Source: Flavobacteriales bacterium UBA4422 | GTDB taxonomy: Bacteria; Bacteroidota; Bacteroidia; Flavobacteriales_G; Salibacteraceae | Assembly: GCA_002389645.1 (NCBI GenBank) | Contig: DGQE01000012.1 | Span: 146,064-210,063 of the forward strand | Reading direction: 5' to 3' | DNA: 64,000 bases | Shown: positions 7,508-16,640 of the stretch, one piece after another | Numbering within the stretch: position 1 is the stretch's first letter | How the letters are laid out: each line of letters begins with the position of its first letter | Made by a program: the position numbers and the translations under genes | Notes under the pieces: model-generated | Seen by the model: the letters and a program-made list of their open reading frames with translations, nothing else | What the model was told of the DNA's origin: nothing | The model's database searches: none

Positions 7508-9685
7508 TCAAATTACCAACAAGCCAAAACTTTTCAATGCGAGAATAGATTCTGAACACCAGAATGTCTCGAAGTTTCCAAACCTCTCCTCATATTCCTT
7601 TTTAATTTCTTCTAGACTTCTGCGCGGAGAAACAGTTAATTGAATCGATGAAAGCATTTCAAACAGCCACTCTCCTATTTTCTGTTCAAGTTCAATTTGT
7701 AGACTATCATTAGCTGATGATAAATTGAAAGAAACATACTTTACACCTTTTTTCTTTTTGACTGATTTATGCATGGATGGTTCGTTCCCAATCCAAATCA
7801 ACCTAGAATTCGGTTTAAAATCGCCCATCTCTTCCGATTCTAAACTAAAACGAATATGATTTGGATCAATACTCGTTGTGGGAATCTTGAAGTCAAACCA
7901 CTCTTGTAGATCGAATTCAAAACACATATCGTGCATGTAATTAAAGAGCGATTTTTTTAATCCAAAACTGAATTTTTCATGGTCAATACCTTTTGAGTCT
8001 GTAAACTCAATGTCATTATTAGCAAATGAAATATCATTGACAGATGGTACTATCCCGTACGCTTCAGGATCAAGACCTATAGGACTGTGTGCCGTCAAGG
8101 CAAACTGATGCCAAAACCCAGATTGAATTATTCCTAACTCAAACATTTGCCTCACCATTTCCAAACTATCAACGGTCTCCTGCTCAGTTTGAGTGGGATA
8201 ACCATACATCAAGTAAGCGTGAACCATGATACCAGCCTCAGTGAAGTGACCAGTAACACGGGCAACTTGCTCAACTGTTACGCCTTTTTGAATGAGCTTC
8301 AAAAGCCGATCTGAAGCTACCTCTAAACCTCCTGAAACCGCAATGCAGCCAGAAGCTTTAAGCAATAAACAAAGATCGAAGGTGAAGCTTTTCTCAAACC
8401 GAATATTCGTCCACCAAGTCACCGTTAATTCTCTTCGTAATATCTCTAAAGCCAACTCACGCATGAGGGCAGGTGGTGCAGCCTCGTCCACAAAATGGAA
8501 CCCCTTCTCCCCTGTTTGAGCGATAAGTTCTTCCATTCGATCTACCAGCAGCTTAGCTGCTATCGGTTCATAGAGTTTGATATAGTCTAAAGAAATGTCA
8601 CAAAAAGTGCATTTCCCCCAATAACAACCATGTGCCATGGTGAGCTTATTCCAGCGTCCATCGCTCCATAAGCTGTGCATTGGGTTTGTAACTTCAATAA
8701 CCGAAATGTAGCGCTCGAGCAAAAGATCAGAATAATCAGGTGTTCCAACATCACCTTGCTTATAATCTTGCTGAGGAGAGTTGTTGATGTACACCACTTC
8801 ACCATCTTGCCTCAGAAACGTGCGTTTGAAAACTTGCTCATCTCTGCCTTCCACAGTATAATTGACAAGTAATTCGATGGGTAATTCGCCATCATCAAGT
8901 GTAATGAAATCAAGAAAATCAAATACCCGAACATCTTTCAAAGAGCGCAGCTCCGTATTTGGAAAACCGCCACCCATGGCAATCTTGACTTCCGGAAAAT
9001 TGGATTTGATGAACTGAGCGCAACGAAAAGCACTGTAAAGATTACCTGGAAATGGAACCGAGAAACAAACCAATTTTGGACTAAATTCCTCCATCTTACT
9101 TTTCAAAATTTGAAGTGTCATCTTGTCGATGAACGTCAAATCTTCTTGAAGGTGATTGTACAGTTCATTAAAAGAGTTGGCGCTACGACCAAGACGCTCA
9201 GCATAGCGGCTAAAGCCAAAATGTGCGTCTACACACTCCACAATGAAATCACATAAATCCTCTAAATAGAGCGTAGCTAAATGCTTTGCTTTATCCTGCA
9301 TTCCCATTGATCCAAAAGCCCAATCAAGGTCACTTAATTGATCGAACCTACTGGCTTGAGGGAGAAAATTATCACTACAAATTTGTCGCGCGAAGGTTGG
9401 CTGCTTGCCCTGTAAGAAGAGAATAACATCATCTATCGTTTTCTGATAGTCATACCTCAACGATCTTATTCTAAGCGCATTTTCAGAAAGTCCACTTGAA
9501 TGATGATGATCGAAAATTTGCTTGAGTCCACTTTTCGAAAACAGTTCTAGAATCACCTCAATACCCAAATCCATCTGATAAGAGTCGATACCCTTCGTAT
9601 TTAGAAACCCTTTCAAATATGCCGTAGCAGGATACGGAGTATTCAGCTGAGTAAAAGGAGGCGTTATGAGCAGTATATCTTTCAG
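7508..9685 (-). CDS. B12-binding-type radical SAM enzyme, CTG start proposed
   Basis: A cobalamin-type radical SAM protein: an N-terminal Rossmann-like region (KDILLITPPFTQLNTPYPATA, then VCFSVPFPGNLYSAF and KIAMGGGFPN), then the radical SAM core. The cluster motif is C-x4-C-x2-C (HGCYWGKCTFCD), about residues 354-362 of a 725-residue product, instead of the common C-x3-C-x2-C. The longest frame with a usual start begins at TTG 9616, but 23 well-formed residues lie upstream, back to CTG 9685. An in-frame stop comes only seven codons before that, with no ATG, so CTG is my preferred start. Reaction and substrate are unknown. The J-domain gene lies 82 bases upstream on the same strand. Confidence 0.85.
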   Translation of the reverse strand: MKDILLITPPFTQLNTPYPATAYLKGFLNTKGIDSYQMDLGIEVILELFSKSGLKQIFDHHHSSGLSENALRIRSLRYDYQKTIDDVILFLQGKQPTFARQICSDNFLPQASRFDQLSDLDWAFGSMGMQDKAKHLATLYLEDLCDFIVECVDAHFGFSRYAERLGRSANSFNELYNHLQEDLTFIDKMTLQILKSKMEEFSPKLVCFSVPFPGNLYSAFRCAQFIKSNFPEVKIAMGGGFPNTELRSLKDVRVFDFLDFITLDDGELPIELLVNYTVEGRDEQVFKRTFLRQDGEVVYINNSPQQDYKQGDVGTPDYSDLLLERYISVIEVTNPMHSLWSDGRWNKLTMAHGCYWGKCTFCDISLDYIKLYEPIAAKLLVDRMEELIAQTGEKGFHFVDEAAPPALMRELALEILRRELTVTWWTNIRFEKSFTFDLCLLLKASGCIAVSGGLEVASDRLLKLIQKGVTVEQVARVTGHFTEAGIMVHAYLMYGYPTQTEQETVDSLEMVRQMFELGIIQSGFWHQFALTAHSPIGLDPEAYGIVPSVNDISFANNDIEFTDSKGIDHEKFSFGLKKSLFNYMHDMCFEFDLQEWFDFKIPTTSIDPNHIRFSLESEEMGDFKPNSRLIWIGNEPSMHKSVKKKKGVKYVSFNLSSANDSLQIELEQKIGEWLFEMLSSIQLTVSPRRSLEEIKKEYEERFGNFETFWCSESILALKSFGLLVI

Positions 9686-9767
9686 AATTGCACTAATTAC
9701 TGATTATACAATATTAGAGCTTAAGAAGATGCTTATAATATTCGAAAAAGAAGATCTCTGGTTTGAT

Positions 9768-10214
9768 CTATTCTTCGATGCCAGACTTAGACTTTCTATA
9801 CAAGTAAGAGTGAAAAATATTGCGTTTGGCAAAACGCACCTGTTTATCAGAGTTGTGAAATTTATTGAACACATTACTCTGAACTCCGAAATACTCATAG
9901 GTCATTCCGTTTCCAAACGAAACCTCCAGTAAAAGTCCTTTATGCTTGTAATCAACTATACCAGACTCTATGATATTTGCAGTGTATTCAGTCAAGTTAG
10001 CTTCTTTGGTTTCTGGTGCTATGCTCACCAAGAAATGGTAGCCATCGATCACTTTTCTGCTCATCAACTCCGCTTCATGCGCCTTTTCATCACCATCCTG
10101 AAATTTATCTGGATGCCATTCCTTCACTAAGTTTCGGTATGAAGACTTCAACGTGCTCAACGTAATATCTCCCTCTACGTTAAACAGCTTTTTATATTCA
10201 TTGATGCGCTTCAT
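9768..10214 (-). CDS. J-domain protein with C-terminal KTSC domain
   Basis: A 148-residue protein. The N-terminal J domain (about residues 5-65) has the diagnostic HPD tripeptide in KEWHPDKF, which stimulates DnaK ATPase. The C-terminal half ends with YEYFGVQSNVFNKFHNSD...GKRNIFHSYLY-like text matching the KTSC domain, a short module named for its Lys-Thr-Ser-Cys residues; here the corresponding positions are changed. There is no Gly/Phe linker or zinc finger, so it is a specialised co-chaperone and not DnaJ itself. It precedes the radical SAM gene on the same strand, 82 bases apart, and may be cotranscribed. Client unknown. Confidence 0.82.
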   Translation of the reverse strand: MKRINEYKKLFNVEGDITLSTLKSSYRNLVKEWHPDKFQDGDEKAHEAELMSRKVIDGYHFLVSIAPETKEANLTEYTANIIESGIVDYKHKGLLLEVSFGNGMTYEYFGVQSNVFNKFHNSDKQVRFAKRNIFHSYLYRKSKSGIEE

Positions 10215-10321
10215 ACTGCTTATACTTAATGTTCTCTTGATCTGACATTTGAGGGCGCGAAGGTATGGTCAAATCCTATGAAAATTTTGAATAAAAGATA
10301 GCAAGTCCTAGTTTAAGCTAA

Positions 10322-11182
10322 TCAAGGATTCGAGCCCAAGAGGAATCTAATTGTGGAATTTACTAAACTCTTTGAAGCATTAGGTAAAACTTCACTTTTC
10401 CATGGATGCGTTCGATCAAATGTATGACCTATTCCTTCGATGGAAAAAAGCTCGGCTGCAGGCTGCCAAACGCTCAATTGTTTGGCCTGTTCAAAGAGCA
10501 CTGCTTCATCTTTAGTGCCATGAACTATTAGCCAAGGCTTTTCTATTTGCTCAGCAGCGATTTTCACATTCAATCTACGATCTGCTTTCAAAAACTCTTC
10601 TTTTAACTGAAAGCCGATAGGCATTTCTTGTTTTGACCTGCCATTAAGAATTTTCACAACGCCTTCCTTCTCCCATTGCTTCAACTTTTTATCATCCCAT
10701 TTCGACCAAGGTGTTTGAGCATTTGAGGGAGAAGCCCATGTAATAAGCTTATCAACTCTTTCATCATTTGCGGTAAAAAGAATAGCATCTACTCCACCCC
10801 TTGAATGACCAATTAAATTGGTGCTTTGAACCCTAAATTCGAAAATATCAGGCTGTAATATTTGACTGAAAAGTAAATTCAAATCATTTTGACGAATAGA
10901 ATAGTTATCATTTTGATAAGCCTCGAAGTCAACGAAATCTTCTGGATTTTCTGGTGTAGTTCCATTATGAGAAAAATTAAACTTCAAGAATGCAAACCCT
11001 TGCTCAGCAAATGCCTTTGCGATTAAATTCATTCCGCCCCAATCTTTAAACCCATTGATTCCATGAGCATAAATTATAAGCTCTAATTGATCAACGTCCG
11101 ATGGATAAGTCACGTCAACAGCCAGCTTTCGACCTTGATGGCCAATTAATACAAACTGTTTCCGCTTTAAATTATTATGCAT
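10322..11182 (-). CDS. Alpha/beta hydrolase
   Basis: A 286-residue alpha/beta-hydrolase fold protein. Visible elements are the oxyanion strand LIIYAHGINGFKDWGG, the nucleophile elbow GHSRGG (Ser nucleophile), an acid candidate in HGTKDEAV and the His candidate in GIGHTFD, in the right order and spacing. No signal peptide, so a cytoplasmic esterase or peptidase-like enzyme is expected. The frame extends to TTG 11197, but ATG 11182 is the better start. It overlaps the 3' end of the NTF2-like gene by 8 bases, indicating translational coupling. Substrate unknown. Confidence 0.88.
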   Translation of the reverse strand: MHNNLKRKQFVLIGHQGRKLAVDVTYPSDVDQLELIIYAHGINGFKDWGGMNLIAKAFAEQGFAFLKFNFSHNGTTPENPEDFVDFEAYQNDNYSIRQNDLNLLFSQILQPDIFEFRVQSTNLIGHSRGGVDAILFTANDERVDKLITWASPSNAQTPWSKWDDKKLKQWEKEGVVKILNGRSKQEMPIGFQLKEEFLKADRRLNVKIAAEQIEKPWLIVHGTKDEAVLFEQAKQLSVWQPAAELFSIEGIGHTFDRTHPWKSEVLPNASKSLVNSTIRFLLGSNP

Positions 11183-11645
11183 TTCTTTTTTCTTCAAACC
11201 GGTCTAACAAGCCCTTGGTTTGGTTTTGAAGTTTATCCTTAAAAAATTCAGACCATCCGATCAAATAACAAGTAGCACCGAGTGCTTGTCTAGACCACTT
11301 GTACAAATCAAAATCATCCTTGTGTTCGATAATTTTTCCTTCTCTAAATTTAAACTCTGCTTTGATTTTATTCCGGATATTCCTGTTGGTCCTACTAAAA
11401 ACGTACAGCGCTTCCCACCTCGCTGAACCTGAATTTGTATTGGCTTCAACATCAGAATGAATAACGATAAACTTTTTATCTTTTTGAGACTCACAAAGCA
11501 TCCGCCACATGTTTTTGGCACGCTCACCGCTTAAAGTTCCAAATGCAGGATCTTCAAAAACCACATCTTCATGATAACATTCAACCATAGCCTCAGCATC
11601 GAGCTCTGCAAAAGCGCCACAAAATTTATCGATTACATCCTTCAT
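11175..11645 (-). CDS. NTF2/SnoaL-like domain protein
   Basis: A 156-residue protein with the SnoaL-like (NTF2 fold) pattern: an N-terminal helix (VIDKFCGAFAELDAEAMVECY), HEDVVFEDPAFGTLSGERAKNMW, alternating strands (FIVIHSDVEAN, ARWEALYVFS), and a final AEFKFREGKIIEHKDDFDLYKWSRQALG that closes the cone. The family includes isomerases and cyclases and many orphan binding proteins. It is the upstream partner of the alpha/beta hydrolase gene, with an 8-base overlap, so the two probably act together. No specific reaction can be assigned. Confidence 0.85.
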   Translation of the reverse strand: MKDVIDKFCGAFAELDAEAMVECYHEDVVFEDPAFGTLSGERAKNMWRMLCESQKDKKFIVIHSDVEANTNSGSARWEALYVFSRTNRNIRNKIKAEFKFREGKIIEHKDDFDLYKWSRQALGATCYLIGWSEFFKDKLQNQTKGLLDRFEEKRNA

Positions 11646-11861
11646 ACTTAAACCCTAAAATGTCAAAAGTATCCTAACATTCAACTAAAACAAGCATCGA
11701 ACTGATGGTGGATTTAATGAAGTACATCGGTGAAAGTTGTCTACAACAGGAATAAATCTTGATCTCAGCATGGTGAATTCATTTGTATAAATCAATGTGA
11801 TAACCTTTATCAAGAATTGCCGATTAACTTATATTGCTGATCTAAAACATTGGCAAATTTT

Positions 11862-12266
11862 ATGAACATCAATCATGATCAAAAGCTCAGTCTGCTGAAC
11901 CAGCTCATCAGAATCGCTTCTGCAGATGGTGAGCATAGGGATGAAGAATATGATATGCTTCACCTGGTTGCAAAACAACTGGATGTTGATCCTATGGAGA
12001 TGGAAATGCTTTTCACTAAAGATCACGAGTTCAGCCCGCCAGTTTCAGAAGCAAAGCGCACAAGCATTTTCTATTATTTATTGCTCATGATTTGGGTTGA
12101 TGGTGAATTACACAATGATGAAGTACTATTACTCAAAGAATTCAGCACACATTTAGGACTTTCAACACAAGCTGTGCAATCTGTATTGAATGAGTCCCGT
12201 CTTTACCCTAATGGAAACATTCCAATAAGTCACATCGTTAAAACATTTCAAGTTCATCATAATTAA
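11862..12266 (+). CDS. TerB-like domain protein
   Basis: A 134-residue all-helical protein from ATG 11862; the TTG at 11850 in the same frame is less likely. Two acidic repeats, RIASADGEHRDEEYDML and MIWVDGELHNDEVLLL, are the ADGE/VDGE signatures of the TerB (tellurite-resistance protein B) fold, which can bind metal and serves as a signalling adaptor. A single-domain TerB next to lipid-related genes does not indicate tellurite resistance. It is followed 3 bases later by the START-domain gene, so it is likely the first gene of an operon with 12270-14080. Confidence 0.8.
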   Translation: MNINHDQKLSLLNQLIRIASADGEHRDEEYDMLHLVAKQLDVDPMEMEMLFTKDHEFSPPVSEAKRTSIFYYLLLMIWVDGELHNDEVLLLKEFSTHLGLSTQAVQSVLNESRLYPNGNIPISHIVKTFQVHHN

Positions 12267-12269
12267 CCC

Positions 12270-12878
12270 ATGATAATTAAAAGTCAATTCTTTACAATCA
12301 TATTCATATTGCTGATATCGACTTCATCAGCTGCGCAAGATTGGAATTTGGTGAAAAATGCTCAAGGAATAGAAGTATTTACCCGTGAAAACCCTAATTC
12401 AAATTTTAATGCTTTTCGAGCAAAAATGACCATTGCATCATCTGTCGAAGAAGTTGAATACATCTTGAAAAACTTAGATAAATACAAGGATGTATTCCCC
12501 GATACTGAAGAGCTTAAGATATTGAAGCGCCTTGGAGATAACAAGCACATTCAATACTCACACACCAAAGCCCCATGGCCTGTTAGTGATCGTGATGGAG
12601 TGTTCGAAGTTTCCTTTAAAACAGCCCCATCAGATGGGAGCTTATATTCAAGCGCACATGCACTTCCCGACTACATCCCTGAAAAAGATGGAATTGTTAG
12701 AATTCAAAAATCAAATAGCAGCTGGACAGTCACCCCAAAAAGTGAAGGTAAAATCCAGATCATTTATGAAGTGGAAGCTGAACCGGGAGGGAGTATTCCA
12801 GATTGGTTGGCAAATAGTGCAGCTTCAGAATTACCATACAACACTTTTATAAATCTACGGGAAGCACTCTCGAAATAA
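12270..12878 (+). CDS. Secreted START-domain lipid-binding protein
   Basis: A 202-residue protein with a signal peptide ending at SSAAQ. The mature domain resembles the bacterial START (StAR-related lipid transfer) family: DWNLVKNAQGIEVFTRE near the beginning, a VEEVEYILKNLDKYKDVFPDTEELKIL helix region, a YSHTKAPWPVSDRDGVFEV strand pair, and a C-terminal amphipathic helix. The fold forms a hydrophobic pocket, so a periplasmic lipid carrier is inferred. It is tightly linked to the TerB gene (3 bases) and the reductase gene (8 bases), pointing to lipid handling as a shared theme. Confidence 0.85.
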   Translation: MIIKSQFFTIIFILLISTSSAAQDWNLVKNAQGIEVFTRENPNSNFNAFRAKMTIASSVEEVEYILKNLDKYKDVFPDTEELKILKRLGDNKHIQYSHTKAPWPVSDRDGVFEVSFKTAPSDGSLYSSAHALPDYIPEKDGIVRIQKSNSSWTVTPKSEGKIQIIYEVEAEPGGSIPDWLANSAASELPYNTFINLREALSK

Positions 12879-12886
12879 CATTTGAA

Positions 12887-14080
12887 TTGAATACGCAATC
12901 CTTTGATGTTATTATCGTGGGTGCAGGTCCAGCAGGATGCACTTCTGCATTGGCACTTTCTGAGTCTTCACTCAACGTGGCTTTAATAGATAAATCAACT
13001 TTCCCACGAGACAAAATTTGCGGTGACGTTTTAAGTCCAGATGTTGTAGGACAATTGCAAAAACTTCCGGTAGACTTTAGCTCCTTTATTAATGATTTTA
13101 ATGAAAAGCTAGAATGTAAGGCCGTGCGTTTCGTTGCACCTAATTATGCTTTTTCTGATATTTCTTTGGTCAATTATGATCTGAGCGGATACATTTCTCC
13201 ACGAATAGATTTCGACAATTTTCTCTTTGAGCATACCAAGAAATGCAAGAATGTGACAATTTTTGAAGGACAAGAAATATCATCAATCAATGAATCGCCT
13301 GAAGAAATAACTGTCCTCATGAAAAACGGGGAATCGCTTCAATCGCCAATTATTCTCGGTTCAGATGGCGCTCAATCATTTGTAAAAAGAGCTTTGCAGA
13401 AAGAAAAGCCCGACAAAAATCATTATTGTGCTGGCATCAGGATGTATTTTGAAGGCGTTACAGGTTTTTCGGATTTAAACGCTGTAGAACTACATTTCTA
13501 CAATGAATTACTGCCTGGCTACTTTTGGATTTTCCCGCTTCCAAATAACAGAGCTAATGTGGGAATTGGCATGCTCTCATCATTCGTTTCAAAGAAAAAA
13601 ATCAATTTAAAACAAGAACTGACGTCCATCATCAACACGCACCCTAATGTCAAGGATCGATTTAAAAATGCAACAATCGTTGATGATGCCAAGGGATTCC
13701 CTCTTCCATTAGGAAGCAAAAAACGGTCGATTTCAGGAAATCGCTATTTACTTCTAGGTGATGCTGCATCTTTAATTAATCCTCTTTCAGGTGAAGGAAT
13801 TGCAAATGCAATTCGGAGCGGAAGAGTCGCGGCAGAGCATATCCTCCGATGTCATTCAACAAACAGATTTGATTCAGCTTTCAATAAAGCCTATGACAAA
13901 GAGATCTATAAAAGAATGTGGAATGAGTTGAGATTGAATTACTGGACTCAAGTATTTATGCGTAATCCAAGGCGTTGTAATTGGATCATTCAACATGCAA
14001 TCACCAACTCATTAGTCAAAAGCATTGTGATGAGTGGATTTAATGCTAAAAACATGTTTAGTAGTATTCTAAAGTCCTAG
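12887..14080 (+). CDS. Geranylgeranyl reductase-like FAD-dependent oxidoreductase
   Basis: A 397-residue flavoprotein with the N-terminal dinucleotide-binding motif GAGPAG (residues 12-17), the FPRDKICGDVL segment typical of the geranylgeranyl-reductase family, and the second FAD motif in LLGDAASLINPLSGEGIANAI. Members reduce isoprenoid double bonds or act as halogenase/hydroxylase-like monooxygenases. The frame starts with TTG at 12887, positioned directly before the family N-terminus with no closer ATG. The 8-base gap after the START gene suggests an operon. The substrate (possibly a quinone side chain or polar lipid) is not determined. Confidence 0.85.
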   Translation: MNTQSFDVIIVGAGPAGCTSALALSESSLNVALIDKSTFPRDKICGDVLSPDVVGQLQKLPVDFSSFINDFNEKLECKAVRFVAPNYAFSDISLVNYDLSGYISPRIDFDNFLFEHTKKCKNVTIFEGQEISSINESPEEITVLMKNGESLQSPIILGSDGAQSFVKRALQKEKPDKNHYCAGIRMYFEGVTGFSDLNAVELHFYNELLPGYFWIFPLPNNRANVGIGMLSSFVSKKKINLKQELTSIINTHPNVKDRFKNATIVDDAKGFPLPLGSKKRSISGNRYLLLGDAASLINPLSGEGIANAIRSGRVAAEHILRCHSTNRFDSAFNKAYDKEIYKRMWNELRLNYWTQVFMRNPRRCNWIIQHAITNSLVKSIVMSGFNAKNMFSSILKS

Positions 14081-14146
14081 AGTTAAGTAGTTTTGCACGT
14101 AACCTATAGGCCTCTTTTCACGTAAAAAAGATAGATTTAAGAAAGA

Positions 14147-15400
14147 ATGCGTTATTCAAATTCCATATTAAACCCTCTTTTGTGCATCTCTGTTCTCTTA
14201 ATTGTAGCACAACCATTGCACGCACAGCTTTTGGTTATGAACTTTGATGTTGACGCTACTACAACAGTAGTTGGTCCATCTCCAAGTTCCATCAGTGGGT
14301 CAGCAGGCTCAGTGGCAGGAGGATCAACAGCCAACGGTTTGAGTGCTCGAATTAACGGCTCAGTTCCAAAAGCAGACATCAACATGACCTTTCCAAATAC
14401 CGCAGGTTACTGGGATGTCAACGGAATTGATGTTTCCATTGACTTTCAAAGGGAAGAAAGTGTGGGTAGTTTTTTTACGAGGACTGGAAACAATTTTGAT
14501 TTTGGAATGAATAGTGGAAATCTGAGAGTAATTTATGAAGTAGATAATGGAGTTGGCGGCACCACAACAGTAAACTCTGGAAATATCCAAGGTATTCCCA
14601 ATGACAATACTTGGAGAAATTATCGGTTTACTTACAATCCAGTTACTGGAATTGGTATTGTGGTTGTGGATGGGGCGTTAGTTTGGAGTAATGACGGACC
14701 TGATAACAGAAACCTTTACTGGACTGGTGCTGGAAATATGATTATTGGAAATGCAATGGATGCCTCAGGAAATCAGTCAGCTATATTTGACGATGTTTCA
14801 TACGGCATGTATACAACCTCTCCTGTCCTGCCTGTAGAACTAATTGAGTTCACAGCCAATAGAACTGAGAAGAACGTAATGCTAAATTGGATTACGGCTA
14901 CGGAAATGAACAACGATTATTTTGAAATTCAACGGAGTTCAAATAACGAAGAATGGGAAACAGTTTTCACCTTGCGTGGCGCAGGCAACAGCAATAACGA
15001 AGTAGACTATATAGAATACGACTACAATGCACCTGAATCACAGCTTTTCTACCGTTTAAATCAAGTTGATTTTGACGGCAAATCTGAACTCTCGGAGGTT
15101 GTCTTTGTCCCTAAATCTGAAAATACTGATGGCAAGTCAGAAGTGATCTTTCAAACTTTCCCCAATCCTATTGAAAAAGGGAATCGACTAAATTTAGTGC
15201 TAGAAAACCCCGATGGTAAAGACCTACTGCTTGTTTTAAGAGATGTGAATGGTAAAGAGATCTATGTTAAACCAGTCTTTATTAACGCTGACAAGCAATA
15301 TGAGGTTATGGAAATCAGTCAAACGATTCCAGCTGGGCAATATATTATTACGGCCACATCTGATAATTCTGTTTACAACAGCAAATTAATGGTACGGTAG
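14147..15400 (+). CDS. T9SS-sorted secreted protein, lectin-like
   Basis: A 417-residue secreted protein. A signal peptide (about 25 residues, ending HAQ) precedes a beta-rich concanavalin-like region: WDVNGIDVSIDFQREES, then IGIVVVDGALVWSND, about residues 80-220. A linker then begins PVLPVELIEFTANR, and the C-terminal secretion domain contains FPNPIEKGNRL and AGQYIITA. This ending is typical of type IX-secreted surface proteins. Binding target unknown. It appears to be monocistronic, 67 bases after the preceding reductase gene. Confidence 0.85.
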   Translation: MRYSNSILNPLLCISVLLIVAQPLHAQLLVMNFDVDATTTVVGPSPSSISGSAGSVAGGSTANGLSARINGSVPKADINMTFPNTAGYWDVNGIDVSIDFQREESVGSFFTRTGNNFDFGMNSGNLRVIYEVDNGVGGTTTVNSGNIQGIPNDNTWRNYRFTYNPVTGIGIVVVDGALVWSNDGPDNRNLYWTGAGNMIIGNAMDASGNQSAIFDDVSYGMYTTSPVLPVELIEFTANRTEKNVMLNWITATEMNNDYFEIQRSSNNEEWETVFTLRGAGNSNNEVDYIEYDYNAPESQLFYRLNQVDFDGKSELSEVVFVPKSENTDGKSEVIFQTFPNPIEKGNRLNLVLENPDGKDLLLVLRDVNGKEIYVKPVFINADKQYEVMEISQTIPAGQYIITATSDNSVYNSKLMVR

Positions 15401-15504
15401 GCAATAGCCCTTTCTATTCCGTTCGCACTTATTTTCTGCCAGCCAACACAATTCTGGAACTAAGCAATTGATTTAGTATTTCTTTTGCGGATCAAACTCA
15501 AAGA

Positions 15505-16623
15505 ATGAAATTTTTAAAATTTACGCTTCTTGGTATAATTGCATTCATTTTATTAATCAGTGTGGCTGGATACTTTGTGCTGCAACAACCGCAATTTGGT
15601 CAAAAGCCAATGGGCGTAAACCTTGAAAAGATAAAGGAATCCCCTCAGCACAATGGTAAGATCTTTGAAAATGCTGGGAATATTGAAATGGATATGACAA
15701 TGTCAAAATTCATTGAAATAATGAAAGCCTATATGGAAGATGTGCAAGGAAAGATACCTGAATCACTGCCCATTCTTCATCCTGACTTGAACATCATCGA
15801 AAACACTTCAGATACAATAACCGCATTAACTTGGTTTGGACATAGTGCATTTCTCTTGGAAATGGACGGAAAGAAGATCGTACTAGATCCAATGCTAGGT
15901 CCAGCTGCTGCGCCATTTACATTTCAAGTCAATCGTTTCTCCGATGATTTACCTATCGGCATTGAAGATCTACCAAAAATTGACGCTGTCATTTTCTCCC
16001 ATGACCATTACGATCATCTCGACTACCATACAATAATGCGCATAAAAGATCGTGTCTCACAATACTACGTGCCGCTTGGGTTAGGTAGCCATCTTATCCA
16101 TTGGGGAATTGAGGAAGAAAAAATAATTGAGTTGGACTGGTGGCAGGAAGTGTCTTTTGACGGTATTCAGCTTGCTTGTACACCATCGCAGCACTTCTCA
16201 GGAAGAGCGCTCAATGATCGGGCCAGCACACTTTGGTGCTCATGGGTGATAGAAGGAAAGAAAAGCAAAGTGTTTTTCAGTGGCGATTCTGGATACTTCC
16301 CAGGATTCAAGAAAATAGGTGAAAAGTATGGTCCATTTGACCTAGCGATGGTCGAGTGCGGACAATACAACAAACTATGGCATGAAATTCATATGCTACC
16401 GGAAGAGTCTGCTCAAGCGGCAGTGGATCTAAACGCAGAAATCATGATGCCCATTCATTGGGCGATGTTCGAGCTTTCATTGCACCCCTGGAAGGAACCA
16501 GTAGAACGTTTATCGCTAAAAGCGGCAGAATTGAACTTACCCATCTTCACTCCGAAAATAGGAGAGCGTTTTACCTTAGGCGCTGCATTATCGTCTGAAT
16601 CTTGGTGGGAAAATTTGAACTAA
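15505..16623 (+). CDS. Metallo-beta-lactamase fold hydrolase, NAPE-PLD/UlaG type
   Basis: A 372-residue enzyme with one N-terminal membrane helix (residues 4-26), so probably anchored with the catalytic domain in the periplasm. The metal-binding motif HDHYDH is at 166-171. Supporting segments are LTWFGHSAFLLE, FFSGDSGYF and PIHWAMFEL. The order and sequence are typical of the NAPE-PLD-like branch, whose members cleave phosphodiester bonds in N-acylated phospholipids, though many bacterial members are uncharacterised. No close operon partner downstream; the next gene starts 32 bases later with its own -7 element. Confidence 0.88.
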   Translation: MKFLKFTLLGIIAFILLISVAGYFVLQQPQFGQKPMGVNLEKIKESPQHNGKIFENAGNIEMDMTMSKFIEIMKAYMEDVQGKIPESLPILHPDLNIIENTSDTITALTWFGHSAFLLEMDGKKIVLDPMLGPAAAPFTFQVNRFSDDLPIGIEDLPKIDAVIFSHDHYDHLDYHTIMRIKDRVSQYYVPLGLGSHLIHWGIEEEKIIELDWWQEVSFDGIQLACTPSQHFSGRALNDRASTLWCSWVIEGKKSKVFFSGDSGYFPGFKKIGEKYGPFDLAMVECGQYNKLWHEIHMLPEESAQAAVDLNAEIMMPIHWAMFELSLHPWKEPVERLSLKAAELNLPIFTPKIGERFTLGAALSSESWWENLN

Positions 16624-16640
16624 TTTCTTCTGATAGAAGT

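Noticed and set aside
9666..9932. Plus-strand open frame of 88 codons opposite the J-domain gene
   Set aside because: Lies antisense to the well-supported J-domain/KTSC gene and the radical SAM start; no family features.
11862..12266. Tellurite resistance gene
   Set aside because: A lone TerB-like domain next to lipid-related genes is not evidence for tellurite resistance; TerC, TerD and others are absent.
12532..12852. 106-codon plus-strand open frame inside the START gene
   Set aside because: Alternative frame of the START-domain gene, which has a signal peptide, domain match and operon position.
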